64,000 nt of DNA from Niastella koreensis GR20-10 (GTDB lineage Bacteria; Bacteroidota; Bacteroidia; Chitinophagales; Chitinophagaceae): contig NC_016609.1 of NCBI RefSeq assembly GCF_000246855.1, positions 3,596,001 through 3,660,000 of the forward strand. Reading direction: 5' to 3'. The notes under the pieces were generated by a model, which searched no databases, had not been told where the DNA came from, and saw only the letters and a list, made by a program, of their open reading frames with translations. Both the position numbers and the translations under genes were made by a program. The stretch's first letter is position 1, and every line of letters starts with the position of its first letter. Shown here piece after piece: positions 1 through 9,900 of this stretch.

Positions 1-3000
1 TTGGTGCTGCCTGGTTTTACGGTACTGGCGCCCATCAGGTGGTCAATATCTCCACCTTCCTTGCACACCTGCACCAGTTGCGGGATAATAACCGCCAGAT
101 CGGCAATATCATAACAACCTCCAAGATCGGACATCCATTGCGTAGCGTAGGACTCACAATTTCGACTGATATATATATTTAAACTATCCTGGCCTGATTG
201 TACATTGGCCGGCATACTGGGGGCAGGAACCAGTGTAGGATCGTAAAAAATAAGGTGATGATTCCGGGCTACATCGCTTAAGTATCTACCATTTTCTGCA
301 TCGCTCAAAATAGCCGCCATTATATCCCGCTTCTTCTGGAGATACATTTCCCGGAAATATTTCCAGGCCATATCAAGGTCCCCGCTGCAATCTGCATTCA
401 GGTTAAAGGCATTGCCGATTGGGCTGTACTGTAAAAGACAGCTTTGATCCGCCCCGTTACAACGGATCATTATAGTTGCCATCGACCATATTGAAATTGA
501 GTTGTTGTTAGGATCGGTACCAACGTTCAGCAGGCTGGCCTGCATCATGTTTTTATAACGACCAGCCACGCTTCCTGAATTTACATACGTGGTAAATAAC
601 GGATCTGCATAGGTGGCATTGGCATTAAAAAGAGTACCTGTTGGGTGGGTGGAAAAATCACCGGGATTTAAATATCCTTTGCTCACCGCATCCTGAAAAG
701 TTTCAGTACTGCCAAACTGTTTGTCCCAGGCATTGCTTTGCGCCAAACTGATGTACCTGGTATATTTATCATATTCCGGGTGAAGTAGCAGCAACGTCTC
801 AGCCCAGGAATCCTTAAAGGCTGCACTAAAATCATCCGGGCTTAAGTTTCTTGGGTCGGGGTTTTCGCCCACCCCATTTTCATTGTTATACGGGGCATTA
901 ACAGTATTCCAGTTGGGACGGGGATAAGGATGGGGCCAGAATACCGAATAGTTATCAATGTTATCCGGATTGGCGTATTGTCCATACGGCGGCGTTACAT
1001 CGGCCAGCATTTGCTGTTTAATAGTTTCCTCACTTGTCAATTCTTCCACCTGCGCACATGACAGCTTACTGGCCATTAATGCTTGCTGTTCCTGAATAGT
1101 TTGTTCCAGGGTATGGCAGGTATTACGAACCATGAACACATCGTTCAGGTAATAATCCATGGCCTTTTTGTTCACTGTAAGCGTTTTAGTGACCATGTAA
1201 CTACCCTGGTACAGGTATACCGTTGTATCTACCGCGGGAAAATTGGCAATAGGGTCGCAATTAACATCCAGTTTGTAATTACTGCGGCTTATTACGATCG
1301 GTTCCTGGTCAGCTTTTGAACTGTCGTTACAATCTTCGGTGATCGTGATCTTCAGGTCATAGATACAGTCATAGCAGATACTGGCATTATCGCAGGTATT
1401 TATACTGATGCTATCCGGCAACAGGGAATATACAAAACGGTGCAAACCCGCTTTTGTTACCTGAAGCCCTTTGCTGCTCTCTATCTTCGTGCCTTTTATT
1501 ACGTTGGAATTGCTGTCGAGCAGTTTTTTAACAACCAGGTTCGACTTATTAGATTCCAATGTATCTACCAACACGGCTGATTTCCCGGCCAATGCAGTAG
1601 CGATGGTACGTCCATGCATATCTGCATAGCTGATGCATACCTGCCCGTTCGCATCCCGCACCGTGTTTTTAAAATAATGGCTGTTATTACCCACTTCTGT
1701 ACCAAACAGGGCATCCAGTTCTTCCTGGTCGGCCGCACCGTAGGTATAGTTGGTAGTATGTTTGTTACCAATGCGGAAAGTGTCACCTACCCCACCCTGG
1801 GCGCTGATACGGCCGGTATTGTCGGGTGTATATTGGGTTTCGGCAAAAACAAATCCTTTTGCATCGGGTATATATTTATGATAGCCGTTTGTACCCAGCG
1901 GATTCGAGGGAGAGTAGTAATTAGAAGCACCCGAATTTATGTCCATGGCAGGCGCTCCCACCTGGCAATAACAGGTATCCTGCAAAAGACCATCATATTC
2001 GTCTTTCCGGTATTCGGCCCCATTCAGTGTATTAAATCCTGGTGTATATTTTATAATGCTGCTCAATGAAGGAGAAGGCATCACCTGTATTACTGGTCGC
2101 CCCTGGTGATCATACAAGGTTTCGGCAATAACTGTAGTATCAGTGGTATTGTCTTTGGTTACGGTTTGCCTGCTTTTCAGCGAACCATCAAAATACTGTA
2201 CTACCGATTTTCTTTTTCCCTCTTCAGCAAAACTGGTAGAGGCCTGCCAGTTCAGGCTTGAATCGAGCCCGATAAAACTATAAGAACCCAGTCCCGTTGA
2301 ATAATCTGAACTCCAAACCGATTCAATGCGTTGTCCGCCTGGTTTTACCTGTACGGCGCGTACCCGGCAAAACAAAAGTCCCGAAGTTTCATACAACAGG
2401 GGAATGTTGTAATTTTCCCTGCTGATGCTTACGCGGGTAGCATTATTGGTAAAGATCTTTTTAATATTATAGCCGCTGTCTGTCTGATACTCCGGTAACG
2501 CCAGGTCGTCGATATAAGTCCATTCCAGGTCATATTCATCAGCGGCGCGTTCCGGTTGCCAGTAAACATTCAACTCGCCTTTTGTACTGACGGTTGTAGT
2601 ATTTGTAAATATGTTCTTAATTGAATTATCAGTACAAGTGAAATTGTATTCCCTGCTAACGAGTATTTCATTGGTGAGCATCAGGGCGTCCCTGAAATCG
2701 CTCAGGTTGCCGTTGAGCGCAGTTATATCGGTGATCTCCACTTCAGCTTTATACCAATCCTTATCTACATACACCATTTTGCCGTCATAGGCCGTGAATT
2801 TAGAATATCCTATAGTGAGGGTTTTCTCCTCAGAAACCTCGGGCACCGCTGTACCATTGTCGTCCCTTATATAATGTACCACAAACTTTATTTGTACGGT
2901 AAACTCGTCAGGTATTGTATTCCGGTACGTTTCATCTATCTGGAAGGTGATGAGGTTCCTTACAAAATAGGTCGTTTGTAATGGTTTCAGGCCCGGGTTG

Positions 3001-3155
3001 AAATAAACCGTATCCATCACCATACTGGTTGAATCGGGCGCCAGTTGGTTGCCGTGCAGTGCAGCCGCCGCATATCGTTCATCAGTGGCTTTTACATTGC
3101 TAAAACTCACAAGCAATAAACAAAAAAACAATAACCGGTAAATCGTTCGTTTCAT
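1..3155 (-). CDS. RHS/YD-like giant secreted protein (C-terminus beyond the window)
   Basis: The frame is open from the ATG at 3155 to the left edge, at least 1051 codons. It begins with a signal-peptide-like segment (MKRTIYRLLFFCLLLVSF). A beta-rich region follows, with a FN3-like stretch (TKGELNVYWQPERAADEYDL) near residue 200. Around residues 300-380 there is an RHS/YD-type context (SFIGLDSSLNWQ, then ETLYDHQGRPVIQVMPSPS) of the kind seen in DUF6443-type proteins of Bacteroidetes. The visible part is rich in Asp, Asn, Tyr and paired Cys. It is the last visible gene of a five-gene minus-strand operon, 10 bp after the preceding stop. In related proteins an RHS core and a variable C-terminal domain follow, but that part is outside the window. 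Family assignment is by motif resemblance; the function (surface or secreted polymorphic protein) is inferred. Confidence 0.75.
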   Translation of the reverse strand, partial: MKRTIYRLLFFCLLLVSFSNVKATDERYAAAALHGNQLAPDSTSMVMDTVYFNPGLKPLQTTYFVRNLITFQIDETYRNTIPDEFTVQIKFVVHYIRDDNGTAVPEVSEEKTLTIGYSKFTAYDGKMVYVDKDWYKAEVEITDITALNGNLSDFRDALMLTNEILVSREYNFTCTDNSIKNIFTNTTTVSTKGELNVYWQPERAADEYDLEWTYIDDLALPEYQTDSGYNIKKIFTNNATRVSISRENYNIPLLYETSGLLFCRVRAVQVKPGGQRIESVWSSDYSTGLGSYSFIGLDSSLNWQASTSFAEEGKRKSVVQYFDGSLKSRQTVTKDNTTDTTVIAETLYDHQGRPVIQVMPSPSLSSIIKYTPGFNTLNGAEYRKDEYDGLLQDTCYCQVGAPAMDINSGASNYYSPSNPLGTNGYHKYIPDAKGFVFAETQYTPDNTGRISAQGGVGDTFRIGNKHTTNYTYGAADQEELDALFGTEVGNNSHYFKNTVRDANGQVCISYADMHGRTIATALAGKSAVLVDTLESNKSNLVVKKLLDSNSNVIKGTKIESSKGLQVTKAGLHRFVYSLLPDSISINTCDNASICYDCIYDLKITITEDCNDSSKADQEPIVISRSNYKLDVNCDPIANFPAVDTTVYLYQGSYMVTKTLTVNKKAMDYYLNDVFMVRNTCHTLEQTIQEQQALMASKLSCAQVEELTSEETIKQQMLADVTPPYGQYANPDNIDNYSVFWPHPYPRPNWNTVNAPYNNENGVGENPDPRNLSPDDFSAAFKDSWAETLLLLHPEYDKYTRYISLAQSNAWDKQFGSTETFQDAVSKGYLNPGDFSTHPTGTLFNANATYADPLFTTYVNSGSVAGRYKNMMQASLLNVGTDPNNNSISIWSMATIMIRCNGADQSCLLQYSPIGNAFNLNADCSGDLDMAWKYFREMYLQKKRDIMAAILSDAENGRYLSDVARNHHLIFYDPTLVPAPSMPANVQSGQDSLNIYISRNCESYATQWMSDLGGCYDIADLAVIIPQLVQVCKEGGDIDHLMGASTVKPGST

Positions 3156-3165
3156 GGAATTCGGT

Positions 3166-3897
3166 TTATTGATTTAGCAGGTTTTTAATTGTATAACTGG
3201 TATAGGGCGCTACCATATTGCAAATGCCCTGTTTGCGGATAAAATAACTATCAGTTGAAAATACACTGTCATCAAACTGGCCTGTTTGATAGTTGCTGAA
3301 CGTCATGGTAACATCATACATCCCGGCGCCACTGGCAGAAATTCTTGCGCCATTCAGATTAACACTGTATTGAATGGACTGAATGCGATGGGTGGTTTTA
3401 TCATATATAATATCGTACGAGCGATAGATACTGGCCGGTTTAAACCGGAATGATAACTTGCCGTAACCGGCAGTATCTGCCAGCGTCATCCCTGCGATAT
3501 ATGAGGCATAAAAGGATGGGTCCAGGATCTTTACCCGGGCCACATATTTAAATACCTCCACAGGCACTGTTACCTCTGCCTCATGCCGGGCATGATTGAT
3601 GCGGAAACTGCATTGCTCATTTTGAATAATAGTAGTGCTGTCACTGCCTTCACACATCATTTTTTCACCTCCGACTTTGTATTGATAAACTACCGTACGG
3701 TTTGTTCCGTTTTTATAGGTAGTTACCTCCTGAACCCGGAAGCTTACATGGGGCGTATCGGAGAACATTTTTGTTAGCTTAATCAGTTCCTGCGAACATT
3801 GAAACTGATCAGTGACAGGCTGGCCTGCCGCCTTTATCAAACTGGCAAATACCAGGATGATCGTCAATGAAAGCGGCAGGTTGATTTTATATCGCAT
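3166..3897 (-). CDS. Small secreted protein of the RHS-like operon
   Basis: 243 residues with a clear Sec signal peptide (about residues 1-25, ending near KAAGQ). The mature part is beta-strand rich: an early segment on Cys-Ser-Gln-Glu, then repeated strand patterns such as VVYQYKVGGEKMMCEG and KLSFRFKPASIYRSYDIIYD. The layout resembles LolA/LppX-like periplasmic folds (a half-barrel with an Asp-Lys-Thr loop), but I recognise no family with certainty. It lies between the two giant RHS-like genes, 31 bp after the upstream stop and 10 bp before the next start, so it is almost certainly cotranscribed. A role as chaperone or accessory factor for secretion or display of the giant proteins is a guess from position only. 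Confidence 0.7.
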   Translation of the reverse strand: MRYKINLPLSLTIILVFASLIKAAGQPVTDQFQCSQELIKLTKMFSDTPHVSFRVQEVTTYKNGTNRTVVYQYKVGGEKMMCEGSDSTTIIQNEQCSFRINHARHEAEVTVPVEVFKYVARVKILDPSFYASYIAGMTLADTAGYGKLSFRFKPASIYRSYDIIYDKTTHRIQSIQYSVNLNGARISASGAGMYDVTMTFSNYQTGQFDDSVFSTDSYFIRKQGICNMVAPYTSYTIKNLLNQ

Positions 3898-3928
3898 AAG
3901 TTATTTGTTTAGATTAAAAAACAGGTTA

Positions 3929-6900
3929 TTACTCTTTCAACAAGGCGCTTCGGGTCTCCCTGATGGTTTTAATACCTTTCTCTGTTTCTTTTTTAACCCT
4001 GATAAGTGTTCCCTCGTCATCATACTCATAGAACGTGGCATAATTGTTCTCATCCAGTTCGGCCATCAACCGCAGGTTTACGGGGTTATACACAAACGAT
4101 TTCATATTGGCATTGAACGGCTGCACCCGGATATCGTCGAAGAATACCGGCGTCCCCGAAGTTGCTCTCAGATTCATGGTCATGGTAGTGGCTCCCTTCG
4201 GAATGGTCAGCGTATCTTCTATCCGCTGCCAGCCTTCTATAATATTGCCGGTGGGTGTGAAGTTGAAATAATTAGTACCGGTATTGTTATCAAATGCCAG
4301 ACCGACCGCCGCATTGTAGTAACCACCCGAAATACAGGGCTGGTCCTGTTTAACCCAGGCGCTTACTACTACCTTTTGTCCCTGGATGGGTGAAAAACGT
4401 TTATGGGTAAGGTGCGTGCCGGTAGGGTTGTTGAATTTCACACACCAGGTGGTATCCCTGATTATAGTTCTGTTTTTTACAGCGGCTATGTCTGTTCCTT
4501 CAGTATAGAGCTGCGATGGTGGCATAACCTCCCTGGCCTGGTTCGCACTTTCCCATTGCATTTGAAATTGAAAGTTGCCGTGGTTTTGAACGCCATTCAC
4601 TTCAATATAATATAACTCACCCGCCTGCAGCAATACCGTTTTCGTTGGATAGGCCTGACTGTAAGAGTGACCTTCAAATACTTCCACTGCGGAGCTATCT
4701 GTAAGATGTATTCTTGTACCATTAACAGTAATGTAAGCAGTCATTATATCATCTGCGGTACAATAGAAAGTATACGTACCAGTGTAACGCGGCTGAACGT
4801 AACCCCTCCACCTAAAATTCATGTCTTCTGTACAACATAGGCCCAACTGTGGACTTTGAAAATCGACCTGACCTGTACCCAGGCTCGTCCAATTATTTCG
4901 ACCAGGATTAGGTCCTGTGTCATAAAAAGAACCGTAGGTCACTGTTAAACCTTGTCCATCACCATGAATATTCGTGCTTACAAGCGGCACGGAATCTTCC
5001 TTCATCGACAACTCAGGCGCATCTTTCACCTCATCTGGTGTGCCGATGTTGAAGGTGGCATATCCTACTTCATTTCCATTTACACGCCGGCTGTACAAAC
5101 CGGTATGGCTTACGGTGTCAACCAGGTTGGCATCTTTGCCCAGGTCTATATGACGATTCAGCACACATTTTATACAGTCATCAGTAGTATACCCGTAATC
5201 CTCAAACCCATCAAAGGCGATCTCGCGGTTCTTGGCGTTCTGCGCTACGGCCACCGGTAATGTTTGGTTATAGCCGTACTGGCCGGAATTGTACCGGTCA
5301 AGCGGGTCGTGGTTTTCTATTTCGTATCCTTTGTTGTTAAAGCGCGCCAGCTCACTGTTCCAAACCCAACGGCTCGTATCGGTTGAAGCGCCCGTAAGGG
5401 CATTGTCGTTAAAAGTCCAGTAAGTCGCAAAATCTTTTATAACGCCGTCTGTACGGATGTCGGTAGCAACTGCGGGATCTGCCTGCATCCTGTTTCCATA
5501 ATAGGTGTAAGCGCGGTCCATGCGCCAGTTACCCAGCAAGCCAAGCCGGTATGGGTTAACCGCTGTATCATTTATATTTGGTCTGCACACGTATGTATTA
5601 ACCGGCGAAAGGTTACAATAATAACCGCCACCTGGTGTATTGTCATCAGCACCCAGCGGAGGTGTATCAAGGTAATAGGGTTGCGAACCACCTGCGCAGG
5701 GTGGAAAATAATTAATATCTATTGTAGGCATACACGAGTTCACCGGAATTGCTGCTTCTGCCCGGGCGAAGGTTTGCGTTTGCGTTTGACAATTTAAATT
5801 GCTGTTATAAGTCATCCTGCTCAACAATTTCTTTCCATCTCCCGCTCCATCCAGGCGGATGCGGATTACAGGAGCATTGCCGTCTGCATACAAGTCATGC
5901 AACATGTTCCGCGCCATAGGGGTAATATCTATCGTTTCATTTCTTACTATCTCTTGCCCATGGGGCGTTTCGGGTAGCAGCACCTTGCTATTTGGATCCG
6001 GATCCACCGGCTCTGGATTGTCCCAGTAATAATAATACGCATATCTTTTGGCCTCATCAGTTGTTGCAGTGTTAATAACTTCCTTCACCCAGCCGGAGTT
6101 CAGGTGTTCAATCCAACTTTTATTCGTTTCGTTGTCGTTTACATCGGGGGCGTCCTGGTTTCCGTATAATCGAAGGGTGGCAGCAGTAATTAAGGCGCCC
6201 TGTGGAATAGTGTTCATGTTAAATCTTAAAAAACTTCTATATTCTCTATCCCAGGAGCCGGTACCATTATCATACGCACTGGCCTCAAACATATTAATAT
6301 CGTTGACTGCAGGAAAAACGTTATTATCAGCATTATTGCCTTCACCTTTATAATTTTGAAGGGCATAATAATCGTCAGCGGGAATGGTTATAGGTATTGG
6401 TACCATTCTATGAGTGGCAATAACGGTGGTATCTTTTCTAAAAATGGTACTATCTACCGCCCACATATCCTTAAAGCGTCCCGCATTGGCGGCAATAACA
6501 TGTGTAGCCGTATCAATTATAAACCTTGGTATCCCATTGTCTACTTTTATGGGTGTTTGAAGGGAAGTTATACTGCCCACCGTTATGCCAGCCAGATTTC
6601 GTTTACCTGAACGGATAACGCGGATATCGCTGGAATCACATGAATACGGCACTCCCCACTCATCTATAAAATAAATGCCATTCTGTTGTTGTTTTCCCCT
6701 GGAGGCATCGATGGCCCAGATCTTTTTATAAGCACGGCCTTGCGATCGATCAAACAGATAATAATCAGCAGCGCAATGGTCATCGGAACCATTACGTTTA
6801 TCATACCCCAACACCAGCAATTCATCACCACTCTTAAAATACCTGTTTGCCGGCATCCTGGCATTGGATGAGGAGAACAGGATACCTTTTCTGAAATGAA

Positions 6901-9900
6901 CGTCATTCAGGATGGTACCGATATTGGTATAGGCAGCCCCCATTCCGTCATAAGCCCAATGGGCAGGATAGCTGAAATTGTACAACGGATCATCAAATTC
7001 ATTGTTGGTTTGCGACAACAACACATCGCCAGTTTCGCCATCATAAACCAGGTTGCGGGTAGTAACCCTACTGCCTTTTTCAAAATGGATCACACTGTCG
7101 AGAATGCCATACCGGTTCACGATCTTCAACACCGAAACGGCCCGGTACCGGTTGGTTTCTCCATTGAACAGGGGTATAATAGAAATGATGGGAATCGTAG
7201 CTGGCCCCCACCCAATGAGATCGAGGTTTCCTTCAACATTAGCACTGCTGGTAGTAGAGGTTTGCTCCCGCACATCGACCATCACTTCCACATCCTTTCC
7301 TATTATGCCGTTCATATCAATTTTACCATTGGCCGAATCGGCTATCGCTACCGTGTTCGATAATTTGGGTTGCCCCGCATTGTCGTTCTCCAACCGGTAA
7401 TAATTATACGTATAACTAATAGGGTTGGCCGGATCGTTCTGGGCGTAGGCAGACTGTGATTTCGGTTTCCCGTTCATATCATTCAGTTCTATCTTAAAAC
7501 CCTGGCTCAGCGTAACACAAGTGAGCGCACTAAAAAAGAAAGGATTGCTGATAGGCGTTTTGTAGGGCTTTTTACTGTCATTATCAATCGGCGTGTATTC
7601 TACGACGGTGGGAAAATCTCTTGTTGTATAGAATTCTGTCTCATCAAAACCATTGGCAGATTTTTTATCTCTGTGAATGGTTTGCACCCTTATCTTGCTA
7701 TACCCAACCGAAGGACCGGGGAAGAAAGTTTCTGCAAACGGTTCTTCGGTATACATATAATTGGTAGGCGCCATAGCTCCCACCTTTTCTGAATATACTT
7801 TTGCCGGTACATGGAAAGGATTTTCATCGCCCCCGATCATTGGTTCGTAAGAAGCCACCCCGCTGCTGATACCGGTTTCCACCCCGTTTATCAAAACTGT
7901 ATCGGTATAGGTATACGTTTGCCCGTATACGGCTGAATCCTGTTGTTTACCGGTTTTCGCGGTCATATTGCCCCAGTTGTCGAAGATCTCTGTCTTATTC
8001 ACCCGCAAACCGCCGCCAAACTTTTTGTAAATGGGGTTATCCAATCTTACAAACGACTTATCCAGTTCAACGTTATTGCACTTATTACTATTCCTTACCT
8101 TATTATCAAAGCCGGCCTCTTTTAGCAGGTTTACAACAAGGCTCGACACATTTATCACCATATTTACAGCAGCACGAATATCTATTTTATCGCCCGGTTC
8201 ACTGAAGGGATATGCTTTTGATGGAAGATTTAGGCGCATGAACTGGATAGCAGCCATCGCCATGGGACTTTTTCCTGCACTGATCGCTTTAACCCTTATC
8301 CAGATAACCTGGCGATCTGCCGTTACCCCATAATCCTCTATATCGGCATAGCAGGGTACCAGCTCATAGCCCCGGCCCCAATTATCCCCAGGCATATCCA
8401 CTGCCATCTTCATATACAACTGGCTAACTCCATCCAGATACTTCCGGGTAATTTCTGATTTATCATTTACCGGATCGGTTACTTTTACAAATACAACCGG
8501 GTAATCGCCATTGCTTTGATACAGCTTTGATTTTGGTGCGGCAGTTTCCGATTCTCCAAAACCTTTTATCGTAAAGAACTGCATGGCCCGTTTATTCTGC
8601 ACATAGGCGTAATCGTCACTCTCATAAGTTACCTTCAGTCTGCCACCCGACGGTAATTTAACTTCGTTCAGCGTCCATGGAGCCGCCACATTATTTGCCT
8701 GTGATTCTGTCCAGTTATTGGTACCTGGTTGCAGCGTATAGGGATAATCGGCATTGGTTAACACCTGACCGGGGTTACCGGGATTGGCGGACCCATCTTT
8801 ATAATTACCCCACCGATCGGCAGATTTCAGGGTGAAGTCGGGGTTAGGCCCACCATAGGTAAACACGTAGGGATTTCGTTTGCCTTTGAAATTATTATTA
8901 TAGCTGAACCAGATCTTTTTCAGGGTAAGCTTTCCAGAATCGGTGACCGAGCCCGGGTTCTTCCTGCACAATTCGTAGCTATACTCAAAATGGACCGTCT
9001 TTATGGGGCGGGCATTGGCGCCGTTCTTTTTAAAATCGGCTTTTGTATACAGGTTTATCTCTTTTAATTTATACAATTTCTGAGCACCCTGTCCGCCGTT
9101 CTCATCAATAACACCGTACCCGTCCTTTCTATCAGCATCCAGTACAAAGGTGGCGATCATGGTTTTGGATTCTACCGAATTCAAATACCATACTTCGCGT
9201 TTTCCATAGGAATAACTGCCTTTTTTGTCACGGCTGTCGGTTTTCAATCCTTCATTGTAAGAGGCTTTTTTTAAATCATAAGGCGCCCGCCATTGATAGG
9301 CGTCATCAAGACCATACACCTCGGAATAATTGAACTTAACTGCATCCCCCATATCGTCTTCGGTAATTCCATCACCTGTGAGATCCACATAATCGCCCGA
9401 CAAAATACCTGACAACAAAAAGGAGTGGGAATAGGCCGGAAGTACTTCCCTGTTTACATAGCCATCTTTACCTTTGTCATTGCCTGGATAATTTTCCAAG
9501 CCTGGTGTATAGCCTACCAGACCGGTTGAATTATCACCGGGATCAGTTGCCATGGTTACATCTACCTGTTGCCGGTTGTATACCGGAACGCCATATACGT
9601 ACCGGCGCCCATCGGCATTCAGCACCGAGATCTCCGATACGTGGTGCTCCAACCGGTTTACGCTGTCGTACCGTTGAATGGGCGTAAACCCGGCACAACC
9701 GGAAACCGGAAAGCTATTAATACCATAATTCTTTATTACTTTATCGAGCCCCACTTCTGCCGCTTCACGTGCGTTCAGGTAAGAAATCACCTGGCTCCGT
9801 TTATCCCGTTGTTTGCGAAGCGTATTGGCATCAAAACTGATCTTACCGGTTGCACGGCCATTTTTAAACAAAGACAACTGAGACGTAGCAGTTACAACCT